Source: Mycolicibacterium malmesburyense
GTDB lineage: Bacteria; Actinomycetota; Actinomycetes; Mycobacteriales; Mycobacteriaceae
Direction: 5' to 3'
Assembly: GCF_001050015.1 (NCBI RefSeq)
Contig: NZ_CVTB01000324.1
Location: 1-64,000 of the forward strand
Length of the DNA stretch: 64,000 bases
Shown: positions 1 to 9,119 of the stretch, one piece after another
Numbering within the stretch: the first letter of the stretch is position 1
Layout of the letters: the number at the start of each line of letters is the position of its first letter
Made by a program: the position numbers and the translations under genes
The notes under the pieces: generated by a model
Database searches by the model: none
Told to the model about the DNA's origin: nothing
What the model saw: the letters and a program-made list of their open reading frames with translations, nothing else

Positions 1-94
1 GACTCCCCCCGCGTGCCGCGTAGCGAAACATTCCCGCCGCTCCCATAGTCACATCCGGCCGGCGAAGGTGGCGCGGTGTTCGGGGGCGACACAT

Positions 95-358
95 TCAGCA
101 GCCGGCGGAATGAAGTCGGAGATTCGATCCGGTTCCCAGGCCCACCGGGTCCGCAATGCGGTCGACAGGCAGTCGTGTGCTCTCCAGGAGTTCACGCGGG
201 TGTCGATCCGCTCCCCGGAGAATCCACTGCAGCGACGTCGTACCGGTCTCCTCCGCAAAACGGCGGAGAAATGTACGCGGCGACATGCGGGCGTGTGCGG
301 CGAGGGCAAGTGGCCGGTCAAGCCATATCAGGGCCCATTCCCGTGTCGCAGCAAGGGT
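95..358 (-). pseudogene. AraC/GlxA-type regulator, C-terminal fragment
   Basis: The minus strand carries the C-terminal DNA-binding part of a GlxA-like AraC regulator: a linker ending REWAL..LDRPL, the helix-turn-helix core MSPRTFLRRFAEETG, and the second HTH with RELLEST and PVDRIAD. About 85 codons survive. The frame is closed by a stop at 359-361 and I cannot read the usual DJ-1/PfpI-like N-terminal domain upstream. Near position 113 the frame shifts: the family sequence continues one frame over as FRRLLNVSP, while the original frame stops at 95. That shifted frame stays open to base 1, so sequence left of the window could change the picture. I read it as a decayed gene. Confidence 0.7.
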
Positions 359-782
359 TTACCCCGAACAGCCGAACTCTTCCTCGACCCTGCTCGCCGC
401 ACCTGACGACCCGACGACTGCACCAATCATGTCGGGCTCCATGACGATCGCCGGGCCATCGGAGCGACTGCCGCCTCAGGCCGCGGCACGCCTGGCGGGA
501 CCGCGGCTGGGCGCATGTCGAGATCTCAGCCCGCGACCGGTCGCGCTGCTGGGCCCCCGACCCGGGTAGCACGATCGAAGCTCTCGATCTTTAACAGCTT
601 CTCGAACGCGCTGTGCGCATGGTGATCACGCGAGTTTCTCGGTGCAACAACAGCTGACCGGTTCTGGCTAGCGCGAATTCCTCTCACTGCCAGCGTCTTC
701 GGCCGACACGCTGATCGGGCGGCCAAGGCTGGCCTTCTGCTGTGGCGGGTCGGGGTTCCTTCGACCACGCCACCACGTAGGT
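359..782. other. Region without a supported gene
   Basis: Both strands hold only short frames without recognisable domains. A stretch around 585-660 is less GC-rich than its surroundings and may hold the promoter of the following protease gene, but I see no convincing -35/-10 pair. Part of it may once have encoded the N-terminal half of the AraC-type regulator; I could not reconstruct that half. Confidence 0.4.
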
Positions 783-1634
783 ATGGTGACCGCCGTGCCT
801 GTGCCACGCGTGCGCGGGGCCGGGCGACCACCCCTGGCAGTGCGGCTGACGGTGGTGTTCGTCGGAGTCACCGCAATCTGGATCCTGCTGTCTGCGGGGG
901 TAGCGGCGGTCATGGGTGGGGAATACTCGCGCCCTGCCCACCTTGTTCGCGCCGTCGCAGCGACAGCGCTGACAGTGCCGTTGATCGTGGCGGCGCGCCG
1001 ACTACTCGATCGGGCACCGTTCTCCGGACTCGGGCTCACACCCCTGCGCGTGGGATGGCGGCCGTTGCTGGCCGGAGTCCTGTGTTGGGCGATCCCGGCG
1101 GCCGTCGCCGGATCGGTCGTCGCCGGGCTGGGGTGGGCCGAACTGACCGTGACCAAACCTTTTGGCAGCCTGGTCGGCGGGCTGACCGCGGTGACCGCAC
1201 TGGTGTTTCTCTACGAGGCACTGCCGGAAGAACTGATCTTCCGCGGCTACTTCCACGCCAACCTCGCCGAGCGCTGGTCGCCGACGGTCACCGTATTGGC
1301 TCAGGCCGCACTGTTCACACTGTGGGCTGTCGCGATCGGAGCGGCCGCTTCGATCGACCGCATTGCCCTGCTGTTCAGCTTCGGGTGTGCGCTTGGCGTT
1401 GTCCGGACCGTTACCGGAAACTTGTGGAGCACCATTGGTTTTCACTGGGCCTTTCAGGTGACCGCACAGTACCTGGGTCCGAGTTGGGACGCCGTCGCAC
1501 TCGACGATCCCGCACTCGCGTTCGGGGTGGCGATCAGCATGGTCCCCTTCGCGGTGACACTGCCGGTTATGGCGATACTCGCACGACGCCGCACGAAGGA
1601 TCTCCAGCGCGACGCGCCGCTGCGCCGACAATAG
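783..1634 (+). CDS. CPBP-family intramembrane metalloprotease
   Basis: A 283-residue polytopic membrane protein with about eight hydrophobic segments. It belongs to the CPBP (CAAX protease and bacteriocin-processing, ABI/Rce1-like) family. The diagnostic motifs are visible: EExxFR as LPEELIFRGYF near residues 147-157, and a later histidine motif FHWAFQ near 219-224. In this family these residues coordinate zinc and catalyse peptide cleavage inside the membrane. The ATG at 783 is the first start that keeps the N-terminal hydrophobic segment; no strong ribosome-binding site is visible. It stands alone before an oxidoreductase gene on the same strand. The substrate is unknown. Confidence 0.85.
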   Translation: MVTAVPVPRVRGAGRPPLAVRLTVVFVGVTAIWILLSAGVAAVMGGEYSRPAHLVRAVAATALTVPLIVAARRLLDRAPFSGLGLTPLRVGWRPLLAGVLCWAIPAAVAGSVVAGLGWAELTVTKPFGSLVGGLTAVTALVFLYEALPEELIFRGYFHANLAERWSPTVTVLAQAALFTLWAVAIGAAASIDRIALLFSFGCALGVVRTVTGNLWSTIGFHWAFQVTAQYLGPSWDAVALDDPALAFGVAISMVPFAVTLPVMAILARRRTKDLQRDAPLRRQ

Positions 1635-1754
1635 CGATGTATGTCTCGCTTGGTTATGGCGCCGAGATGTTCCGGTCGACGCCGTGCGCACAAAGACGAC
1701 GCCGTGTTTCCCCCGCGTGGGAATAACTGGCGTCCCGGGTGCGCCGTTAATCCC

Positions 1755-2798
1755 ATGCGAGAGAACGAGGAAGCTACGGTTCGAGCGGGGGCGCCCAAGG
1801 TCAGCGTTTGGACCGACGCTCGACCTGAACCCGGCGAACGCCATGGCGGGAAACGGTACGCAGAACTGCTCGAAGAGGCGCGGGTGGCCGACAAGCTGCC
1901 GCTTCACGCGCTGTGCACAACTGAGCAGCACGGGGTCGATGACGGCTACTTGCCCGCTCAGCTCCCGCTTATCGCGGGGCTCGGGGCGGCCACTGAACGA
2001 ATTCGCTTCACGACGAACGCCCTGCTGTTGCCATTGCATCCGTGGCGCCAGGTGGTTGAACAGGCGATCGTGGCCGATCTCGTCTCCGGTGGACGGCTGG
2101 CACTTGGTGTGGCCGCCGGCGGATACGCTCGGGAGTTCGACATTTTCGGAGTCGACTTCCACAAGCGCGGCGTACTGATGGAACGCGGGCTCGCGTTCAT
2201 CCGGCAAGGCCTCCACGAAGGGTCCCTGCCCGATGGCCCCGACGGAACGACTATCCCGGTGCTGCCCCGTCCTGTTCAGGACCGCATCCCGGTCTACGTC
2301 GGTGGTGGTGCGCCCAAGGTGATTGATCGCGCGGTTCGCCTCGCCGACGGCGTCATGCCCGTCGATTTCTTCGCGCCCGAACGCGAATTCGCGGACCTGT
2401 GGGCCAACAAACTCGCACCGGCGCTGGCGCGACACGGTCGATCGCTGGACGACTTTCGCTTCACCATCTGCGTTCCGTTGTGGGCGGCCGAGGATCCCGA
2501 GCGGGACTGGAACCTCTTCTACAAGAACGCAATCGAATACCAGTTCAATCAGTACTCGAGTTGGGCTGGGGACCGCTCAAAGGTCGGCGTGCACACCGAT
2601 TCCGATGCGCCCTGGCAACGCGAGGCCATGCTGGTCGATACTCCGGAAAACATCGTGCGACGCCTCAAAGACATCCGCGCCCGCGCTCCCTATCACGAGA
2701 TCGTCTTTTGGTACCGCATCCCTCATATCGGCCACGAGCGGGCGTTGGCACACCTAGAACTGATCGCCGACAAGGTCGTCCCGTTCCTCGCGGACTAG
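1755..2798 (+). CDS. LLM-class flavin-dependent oxidoreductase
   Basis: A 347-residue luciferase-like monooxygenase-family protein. The TIM-barrel landmarks are present: TEQH after the second strand, a QAIVADLVSGGRLALGVAAG segment typical of the cofactor-binding face, and a later PVYVGGGAPKVIDRAVRLADG segment. Members use FMN or coenzyme F420 for hydride or oxygen transfer; mycobacteria carry dozens with mostly unknown substrates. I prefer the ATG at 1755 to the frame's earlier ATG at 1641, because the extra 38 residues are basic, low in complexity and unlike the family N-terminus. It follows the protease gene with about 120 bp between them, so co-transcription is possible but not shown. Confidence 0.85.
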   Translation: MRENEEATVRAGAPKVSVWTDARPEPGERHGGKRYAELLEEARVADKLPLHALCTTEQHGVDDGYLPAQLPLIAGLGAATERIRFTTNALLLPLHPWRQVVEQAIVADLVSGGRLALGVAAGGYAREFDIFGVDFHKRGVLMERGLAFIRQGLHEGSLPDGPDGTTIPVLPRPVQDRIPVYVGGGAPKVIDRAVRLADGVMPVDFFAPEREFADLWANKLAPALARHGRSLDDFRFTICVPLWAAEDPERDWNLFYKNAIEYQFNQYSSWAGDRSKVGVHTDSDAPWQREAMLVDTPENIVRRLKDIRARAPYHEIVFWYRIPHIGHERALAHLELIADKVVPFLAD

Positions 2799-3096
2799 AC
2801 GGTACGTAGGCGGCTCGAGGCTATCGCGGGCGATCCGCCGCACCACCTGTGCTTTGCAGAGTGCCTCACCGTCAGCTTCTCTGGCGAGACGAACCGCAGC
2901 AATGTTATGGGTTACTGGCCGCGGCGTAGCCGATGAGTTCGTCGCTCCCGGCCGGTCCAACCGCTCGGCGCCCCGGCGTAACGCCACCCCGCCGGCACGC
3001 GACAGGCTTCCGATGTCGGACCTGTGTTTGCCTCTCGCGGTGGTGCGCCCCAGAAAAATGGGATTGAGAATGCACCTTTAGGGCAAACCTGCACGG

Positions 3097-4185
3097 ATGC
3101 CGTCGACGCCGCTCCCCGTCGTGCTGGCCACGCTCGCTCTGCGACGCAGGCTCAAACAACTGGCCGACCTTCTGGTGCCGCCTCAGATCGCGATGCTGGA
3201 TCTGGGCGAGGGCGTCGGCGGCGTCCAGATCGCCGCAACCATCGCCGAACTCGGGATTGCCGATGTGCTCGCCGATGGGCCGAAGACCGCGCCACAGATC
3301 GCGGCCCGGATCGACTGCGACGAAGACACCACCCATCGCCTGCTGCGCGGTGCAGTCGGATGCGGTCTCTGCACGATGGATCGCCAGACGGGCGCGGTGA
3401 AGCTGACCCGTACCGGAGCCGTGCTGCGCAGTGATCATCCCGCTTCGCTGCGGGCTTGGATGCGCTACAAGGGGATGCGGTCGACCGTGGACGCGTGGGG
3501 CGGGCTGGCCGCCAGCGTGCGAAGCGGCCGAAGCGCTTTCGAGCTCGTGCACGGGATGTCGGTATGGGAGTGGTTCGCCGCGCATCCCGACGAACAACGA
3601 ATCTTCGCCTCCACGATGCGGCAAGCCACCGAGATCAGTGCCCGAGCCATCGCGCGGATCTACCCGTGGCCGAATGATGCTGTGGTGTGCGATGTGGCCG
3701 GGGGTATCGGCACGCTGCTGTCGGTGATCGTGGCCGAGTCGCGCGCGAACCTGCGCGGGATATTGGTCGACAGCGCGGGGATGATCGCCGAGGCCGAGGG
3801 ATTGCTCGCCGACCGGGGCCTTGCTGACCGCGTCGACCGTGTCGAGGGCGACATCTTCCGCGCCATCGACGCCACCGCCGACGTGTATTTGCTCAAGGAT
3901 GTGCTGCACGACTGGGACGATGAACGATGCGAAAAAATTCTCGCCGCGGTGGCGACGAGCATGCCCAGTGGCAGCAAGCTGGTGGTGGCCGAATACCTTC
4001 AGGATCCCAATCGTCCGAATCCGTTCTCACCGCTTCTTGATCTCCACACGTTCACACAACGAGACGGCGGACGTCTGCGTTCGCTCGCCGAACTGTCGGC
4101 CCTACTCACCGGCGCCGGCCTCAGGCCGACCGGTCGGACGTTCTCGGTCGTACCGCACGACCTCATCGAGGCCGAGAAGATGTGA
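3097..4185 (+). CDS. SAM-dependent O-methyltransferase (family 2 type)
   Basis: A 362-residue protein with the architecture of small-molecule O-methyltransferases (acetylserotonin/hydroxyneurosporene type). An N-terminal winged-helix dimerisation domain (residues about 20-110, with the DIxxRIDCDEDTTHRLLRG-like helix) is followed by a Rossmann methyltransferase domain with the SAM motif VCDVAGGIGTLL near residue 196. The signature LLKDVLHDWDDE near residue 265 contains the family's catalytic-base histidine. It probably methylates a hydroxyl on an aromatic or polyketide-like compound, but nothing nearby identifies the substrate. The 298 bp upstream (2799-3096) hold no gene I can support. Downstream lies only decayed sequence. 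Confidence 0.88.
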   Translation: MPSTPLPVVLATLALRRRLKQLADLLVPPQIAMLDLGEGVGGVQIAATIAELGIADVLADGPKTAPQIAARIDCDEDTTHRLLRGAVGCGLCTMDRQTGAVKLTRTGAVLRSDHPASLRAWMRYKGMRSTVDAWGGLAASVRSGRSAFELVHGMSVWEWFAAHPDEQRIFASTMRQATEISARAIARIYPWPNDAVVCDVAGGIGTLLSVIVAESRANLRGILVDSAGMIAEAEGLLADRGLADRVDRVEGDIFRAIDATADVYLLKDVLHDWDDERCEKILAAVATSMPSGSKLVVAEYLQDPNRPNPFSPLLDLHTFTQRDGGRLRSLAELSALLTGAGLRPTGRTFSVVPHDLIEAEKM

Positions 4186-4252
4186 CTGGTGCAGCCCATA
4201 CCGCTGAGACGACTGTCGAGCTGAACGGTCTTACGCCCTTCATCGTGAACGT

Positions 4253-4327
4253 ATGGTCGAGGTGGTGGGCAAGACGATGGTCATCACGGGCGCGAGCGAC
4301 GGCGTCGCCCCACGATATAGGCCCTAA
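4253..4327 (+). pseudogene. Short-chain dehydrogenase N-terminal remnant
   Basis: An ATG at 4253 opens a 24-codon frame that reads like the first strand of a classical short-chain dehydrogenase: VVGKTMVITGASDGVA, the usual KxxxITGASDGIG nucleotide-binding motif. It then runs into unrelated sequence and a stop (TAA at 4325). No continuation of an SDR fold is readable in any frame downstream to 4612, where I see nothing else. I interpret it as the stump of a deleted SDR gene whose 3' part was lost before the phospholipase-D gene. Confidence 0.5.
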
Positions 4328-4612
4328 CCTGGTGCTTCTCGTAATTTACCAGTGCGTCGAAGCCCGCTGGTGAGTTGATGGGGCACACGTCGAGCGACTA
4401 CAACGGCGATGTGCCCGCCTACGAACGCGAGTTCGCTGGCACGTTTCGCACGGGACGCAGAGGTCGATTAGGGTACGGGCCAATGAAATTCAGATGGCCT
4501 CAACAGCTGCATCACCGCAGGAAACTGCGTCATGGTGGTCGGTGGGTCTCTCGATCAGGACGGCGACGGCGCGATGCCGTGCCCGTTTCAGCGTTGCCGG
4601 GTAGGTAGCCAC

Positions 4613-6175
4613 ATGCAGTGGTTCCTGCCGGCGGCCGAGCGAGGCAACCCGGACACCGTCATCGACCGCGCCAACGGCATCGGCTACACCCGAGGCAATT
4701 TGGCCCGTCCCCTGATTGACGGTAAGGCCTACTTCGCCGAGTTGCTGAAGTGCATCAACACCGCGGGCGACGGGGATCTGATCTGGTTCACCGACTGGCA
4801 GAGCAACGCGGACCAGCTACTCGGCGACGGTCCGGACAGCGAATTGCTGACTGTGCTCGGTGCGGCCATCGCCCGCGGCGCCGACGTACGCGCCCTGGTG
4901 TGGCGGTCGCATTCCCCGCTGCTGGGTTATTCGGCCGACGAGCACCGCGATCTGGGGGAGGATTTGCAGGCGCTGGGCGGCGATGTGCTGCTGGACATGC
5001 GGGTCCGTCAAAACGGTGCGCACCACCAGAAGTTCGTGGTGATCCGGTATGGCGACAGTCCCGAGCGTGACATCGCCTTCGTCGGCGGCATCGACCTGTG
5101 CCACGGCCGCCGAGACGACGCCACCCACGCGGGGGATCCGCAGGCCGACGAGATTGCCGCCGAATACGGTCGGCGACCGCCCTGGCACGACGTGCAGGTC
5201 GCCATCCAGGGACCCGCGGTCCACGATGTCCAGACAGTGTTTCGGGAACGCTGGGAGGACTCCTGCCCGACCACCCGTAATCCGGTCCGCCGCCTGCGCG
5301 ATGCGCTGTCCAAGCTCGATGACGAACGCAAGCCGCTGCCGCCGCAGGCGCCGCCGCCCCCGGCCGTCGAGGGCGGCACGCACGCCGTGCAACTGCTGCG
5401 CACCTATCCGCGGCTCGGCCCGGGTTGGAAATACGATTTCGCCCGCAACGGCGAACGGTCGGTGGCGCGTGGATACACCCGAGCCGTCGGCATGACCCGC
5501 CAGTTGATTTACCTGGAGGACCAATACTTGTGGGGCAGCGAGATGAGTTCGGTGCTGGTCAATGCACTGGAGCGCAATCCCGAGCTGCGACTGATCGCGG
5601 TGCTGCCGCAGTTCCCGGACGAAGACGGCTGGTTCGCCCGCGACCCGCAGATCCTCGGCCGGATCCGCGGGGTGATGCAGGTGATCCTGACCGCACCGGA
5701 CCGGGTGGCGTTCTACGGTCTGGAAAACCACACGGGCACACCGGTTTACGTGCACGCCAAGGTCTGTGTGCTCGACGACCACTGGATGTCGATCGGATCG
5801 GACAACTTCTGCAGGCGGTCGTGGACCAACGACTCCGAACTCACCGCGGCCATCGTTGACGAGGCCGGCGACGACGAGGGGCTGGCCCGCCGGTTGCGGT
5901 TGGCACTGGCCGCCGAACACCTGGACCTGGCGCCGGATGCGGTCGCGGGCTGCGTCGACCCAGCCGAGATGTTCCACCGCTACACCGAATCCGCGGATGC
6001 CCTGGACGCCTGGCACCGGTCGGGCCGGGTGGGTGCGCGGCCGCCGGGGCGGTTGCGCCGGCTGCCCGAACCGAGGCTGGGGATCGCGCGGCAGTTGTTC
6101 GCCGCGCCGATGTACCGCTTCCTGCACGACCCAGATGGACGCGCCCTGAGAATGCGGATGCGGAAGAAGTTCTGA
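4613..6175 (+). CDS. Phospholipase D-family protein
   Basis: A 520-residue cytoplasmic-looking protein with two HKD motifs, the catalytic signature of the phospholipase D superfamily. The first is HHQKFVVI with its downstream acidic residue and GGIDLC at about residues 140-165. The second is VHAKVCVLDDHWMSIGSDNF at about residues 378-400. Such enzymes hydrolyse or transfer phosphodiester head groups of phospholipids such as cardiolipin or phosphatidylglycerol, and some act on nucleic acids. The frame is open further upstream, but MQWFLPAAERGNP at 4613 begins the family-like region and has GGTAGG shortly before it. No signal peptide is visible. Confidence 0.85.
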   Translation: MQWFLPAAERGNPDTVIDRANGIGYTRGNLARPLIDGKAYFAELLKCINTAGDGDLIWFTDWQSNADQLLGDGPDSELLTVLGAAIARGADVRALVWRSHSPLLGYSADEHRDLGEDLQALGGDVLLDMRVRQNGAHHQKFVVIRYGDSPERDIAFVGGIDLCHGRRDDATHAGDPQADEIAAEYGRRPPWHDVQVAIQGPAVHDVQTVFRERWEDSCPTTRNPVRRLRDALSKLDDERKPLPPQAPPPPAVEGGTHAVQLLRTYPRLGPGWKYDFARNGERSVARGYTRAVGMTRQLIYLEDQYLWGSEMSSVLVNALERNPELRLIAVLPQFPDEDGWFARDPQILGRIRGVMQVILTAPDRVAFYGLENHTGTPVYVHAKVCVLDDHWMSIGSDNFCRRSWTNDSELTAAIVDEAGDDEGLARRLRLALAAEHLDLAPDAVAGCVDPAEMFHRYTESADALDAWHRSGRVGARPPGRLRRLPEPRLGIARQLFAAPMYRFLHDPDGRALRMRMRKKF

Positions 6176-6543
6176 CGCTCTGGGCGGAAACAGGACCGAC
6201 CGTGTGGTTGTCGTGGATCGGCCGTCTCTATTCAGCCGTCGTCAGCGGGCCAGCCAGCGCCTCACGGGGAGTCCTCAGCCAGGGACCCACATCAGTTGCT
6301 TCAGCGAGAGCCGCTGCCTTGGCGATCGCGTAGCTGCAGGAGGTTCAGCTACGTCGCCGAGGGTACGGCACGGTCCGGCTGCGGTTCTCGCCCTCTCCGG
6401 CCGGGGTGACCGGCATCACGTGACCCCGCCCGGATCGCCCGCTACGAACTTCTGGTTTCGATCGCCGACAGAGATGCGCCAGACGCGTGCGCCTCGGCAA
6501 CCTGCGCGCCGCGAACCCCACCACACGGCGATCGGTTTGCTTC
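6176..6543. other. Region without a supported gene
   Basis: This stretch separates the plus-strand phospholipase-D gene from the 3' end of the minus-strand coiled-coil protein gene. Open frames exist on both strands but have no family-like sequence. I saw no clear terminator hairpin. Confidence 0.4.
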
Positions 6544-7575
6544 TCAAGAGACCGTTACGTGGATGTGATCGAAGTGCGCTGCCACCCGCCACATCGTGTA
6601 ATCGATGCCGAAGCGTCCCGCCTGACTCTCGAGGTCAGCGTGGATGGTGTCTCCCAAGCCCATGTCTGAGCCAACCATGATGTCCAACGCGCGCCCACTC
6701 GGGTGATCGGGCAGTGAATCGGCGCGCACGCCACCAATCGAATCAACGCCGGGGTAGGTGGCCATGATGTGGTCCGCGAGAAGCTTCGCGTTCGGAACGA
6801 GTCCGCCCATCCCCACCGTGGGGATGGGCGCGGCGGGACCCAACGCCGCGGTGGCGGCTGCTGACGGGAGAGTCAGCCCGGCGCGCTGAGGGGCGGGGAG
6901 CTTGGCATAGCTCGTATTGAGTTCAGCCAGCTGTTTCCGCAGCTGAGCTCGCTTGTTCTCCAGGTCCGCTCGCACTTCGGCAGCCACGTCGACGGCTGCC
7001 TTGGCCTCGGCCGCGGATTTTGCCGAGGCCGCCTCGACGATCTTTGCTTCCCGGTTGGCCCGGCGGAAGCCTTGCAGTTGCTCGGACATCTGTGTGCTCA
7101 CCAACCGCTGGGTGGCCAGCTCGTCGATCAGGCTCGACGGTGACGGGGCGGTCAGCATCGCGCTGAGGCCGTCGGTCCGCCCGCCCATGTAGGCCGTGGC
7201 GGCATAATTATCGACCGCACGCTGGTAAGTGGCCAGCTGCGACTTGGTCACCTCGAGCGCGTCCAGATCGGCGGCGTACTTCTCGTCTGCCTCCCTCAGG
7301 AGCTCCATCTTCTTGTCGAGATCGGGCTGCGCGTTGAGGATGATCTGGGACAGCTGTTCGACCCCGCGTGACAACTCGCTGACACTCGCCACGCTGTCCT
7401 GGGCTGGTTCGGCGTACGCCGCGCCCCCCGACACCGCGTACAGGGCCACCAATCCGACAATCGCACCGATAACCGGCTTGTAGACAGCGAGTTTCGCCAC
7501 AAACCGTTGGTGAACTTTCAAATTCGCGCATCCTCTTGACGTGGTCGACGTCTGCTCCGTCGAACTACCGTCCAT
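6544..7575 (-). CDS. Secreted coiled-coil protein, RipA-like N-terminus
   Basis: A 343-residue predicted secreted protein. A basic N-terminus and hydrophobic segment (about residues 29-50) end in AYA before EPAQD, giving a plausible signal-peptide cleavage site. Residues about 60-230 form long heptad-rich helices (DLDKKMELLREADEKYAADL and similar) like the coiled-coil regulatory arm of mycobacterial NlpC/P60 endopeptidases such as RipA. The C-terminal 110 residues match the small domain found in many actinobacterial cell-wall proteins, with DHPSGRALDIMV and a final HFDHIHVTVS. It lacks the NlpC/P60 Cys-His catalytic domain. The likely role is in the cell envelope. It may start at 7575 or at the GTG at 7515. 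Confidence 0.75.
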   Translation of the reverse strand: MDGSSTEQTSTTSRGCANLKVHQRFVAKLAVYKPVIGAIVGLVALYAVSGGAAYAEPAQDSVASVSELSRGVEQLSQIILNAQPDLDKKMELLREADEKYAADLDALEVTKSQLATYQRAVDNYAATAYMGGRTDGLSAMLTAPSPSSLIDELATQRLVSTQMSEQLQGFRRANREAKIVEAASAKSAAEAKAAVDVAAEVRADLENKRAQLRKQLAELNTSYAKLPAPQRAGLTLPSAAATAALGPAAPIPTVGMGGLVPNAKLLADHIMATYPGVDSIGGVRADSLPDHPSGRALDIMVGSDMGLGDTIHADLESQAGRFGIDYTMWRVAAHFDHIHVTVS

Positions 7576-7712
7576 GTGCCCTAGTCGTCGACGAGGATAC
7601 GGAAGCCGTATCTACTCTGTCCAACCACACCTGCACCTCCACGATCGCCGCGCAAGCTGATAGTCGCCGAACCGCGGACGCGTCGTCGCCCTCGGACAGA
7701 TCCGGGAGTCGG

Positions 7713-8077
7713 TCAACCGTTCGGGCAATCCGTCGTCGGGATGAACAGCGACCAGCACCATCCCGGCGGAAGCGGAGGCGTCAGGCTCGGCGGCGGTGGG
7801 GGCGGCACTTCGCCTTCGAAGATGTTGTGCGCCACGTTGCCCTGCCCGCTGTAGACGTACCAGTAGGTGTGGCAGGCGCTCTCGTCCCACACGACGGTAG
7901 ACCCGCTTGTTGCCCGGTCTCCACCGGCGGGTCACCCGGGCACCACCGGCACGGGCCCGCCGGGCTGTCCTCGGGACATCCCGGCCATGAACTGAGTGGC
8001 GGTGGTCCGCCCGGCATCGCCTGCGCCGTGGCCCCGCCGAGACCGAGACCGGCAAGTGCGACGCCGGCCGACATCAA
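7713..8077 (-). pseudogene. Small secreted Pro/Gly/Trp-rich protein, frameshifted
   Basis: From a TTG at 8077 the minus strand encodes a signal peptide (LMSAGVALAGLGLGGATAQA) followed by MPGGPPPLSSWPGCPEDS..GPCRWCPGDPPVETG, the style of a small exported mycobacterial protein. After VETGQQ, near position 7905, the frame becomes basic nonsense. One frame over, the sequence continues sensibly as STVVWDESACHTYWYVYSGQ, then NVAHNIFEGEVPPPPPP, and ends at the TGA at 7713. One missing G in the run of Gs at this point would join the two halves. It is either a genuine frameshift or an assembly error. The function is unknown. Confidence 0.6.
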
Positions 8078-8137
8078 TCCCCCGAGGATGGCCGTCTCTG
8101 CGCGTCACATGCGTGGCACATGAACGAAGGAACAGAC

Positions 8138-8245
8138 ATGACGATCGCGATGAGCGACGTTCACCGGACGGGGCCGCCTACCGATCCCAAGTACCGGGCT
8201 GAAGCTCCCGCACCACGCCGCAACACCATCCACCCCGGGCGGTGA
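8138..8245 (+). CDS. Possible 35-residue small protein
   Basis: An ATG at 8138 is preceded at good spacing by a Shine-Dalgarno-like GAAGGAA, and opens 35 codons (MTIAMSDVHRTGPPTDPKYR..) ending at TGA 8243-8245. I recognise no family. It could be a real small protein, a leader peptide, or the 5' stump of a truncated gene. The only evidence is the strong ribosome-binding site. Confidence 0.25.
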   Translation: MTIAMSDVHRTGPPTDPKYRAEAPAPRRNTIHPGR

Positions 8246-8283
8246 TCATTCGAGCGCAATACGATGCGGGCAACTCGGCGCGG

Positions 8284-9048
8284 TCAGCGGTGTGCGCTTA
8301 GCGGCTTCACCCAGCGCCACTGCCGGGTGGAGCACTCCTGAGCGTCGGGCACCCGATCCCGCACTGCCGCAACCACACCCGGCCACCACTGCTCGTCATA
8401 ATCGTCCCCGGAAAGCCAGCCGCCCGGTGCCACCTTCGGCAACCAGCCGTCGATGTCGGCGATCACGCTGTCGTACTCATGGCGGGCATCGAGGTGTACC
8501 CAGGCCAAAGACTCGTCGGCGAAAAGCGCGGCGGCCGCAGGTGATGGGCTGACCAAGAGGTGCACTCGGTCGGCGTATCCGCACGCGATGACATTGCGGT
8601 GCAACTGACCGGCGAGGGTGCCGCCGCCGTCGGCGACGGCGGCCGCATGGGAGTCCTTGGCGGCGGTACCTTCGCGGCCGCTTCCCCGGCAGTAGTCGAC
8701 CCCGACCACGGTGAATTCACGATTCGACTCGTGCACCACCTCGGCCAGTGAACACAGACTGCGACCCAGGTAGGAGCCGACCTCCACGAACGTGCTGCCC
8801 TCCGCGAAGGTCGTCGCAGCCTCCTCCTGCAGGTCACGCCAACCAAACCAGCCGTGAATCTGTGACCAGTGCATGGGGTGCTCTGCAGGTGCGCTCACGT
8901 GTTCAGGTCCGTTCTCGAGCAGAGCATTCGCTATAGCTGAACTCCAAGCATGTTCGAACCGTGACAACTTATGGATCAGATTCCACTCGCGGCCGCAAAC
9001 GGCCGACCACTCCGGCAATGAGCCGGATGCATACGAGCTCGGCTCCAT
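8284..9048 (-). CDS. Class I SAM-dependent methyltransferase
   Basis: A 254-residue soluble protein with a class I methyltransferase fold of the Methyltransf_24 type. Motif I appears as FVEVGSYLGRS near residue 87, a strand ends in VVGVDYC, and a later LAWVHLDARHEYDSVIADIDGW followed by LPKVAPGGWLSGDDY is the usual motif around the acceptor side. Related enzymes often lie in glycolipid or O-antigen clusters, but no such neighbours are present here. The ATG at 9048 is preferred over the adjacent TTG. It is an isolated minus-strand gene next to insertion-sequence debris. Confidence 0.8.
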   Translation of the reverse strand: MEPSSYASGSLPEWSAVCGREWNLIHKLSRFEHAWSSAIANALLENGPEHVSAPAEHPMHWSQIHGWFGWRDLQEEAATTFAEGSTFVEVGSYLGRSLCSLAEVVHESNREFTVVGVDYCRGSGREGTAAKDSHAAAVADGGGTLAGQLHRNVIACGYADRVHLLVSPSPAAAALFADESLAWVHLDARHEYDSVIADIDGWLPKVAPGGWLSGDDYDEQWWPGVVAAVRDRVPDAQECSTRQWRWVKPLSAHR

Positions 9049-9119
9049 CAAACTACCTCACGCTCACTGGGCCACGCCGCCCGCCCGTAGTACCGCGATT
9101 TCATCGACGCTGAGGCCCG

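Noticed and set aside
2854..3081. 75-codon plus-strand frame between the oxidoreductase and the methyltransferase
   Set aside because: No ribosome-binding site or family similarity; the composition is that of non-coding DNA.
4817..6127. A 436-codon minus-strand frame antisense to the phospholipase-D gene
   Set aside because: Composition-driven; the plus strand has both HKD motifs.
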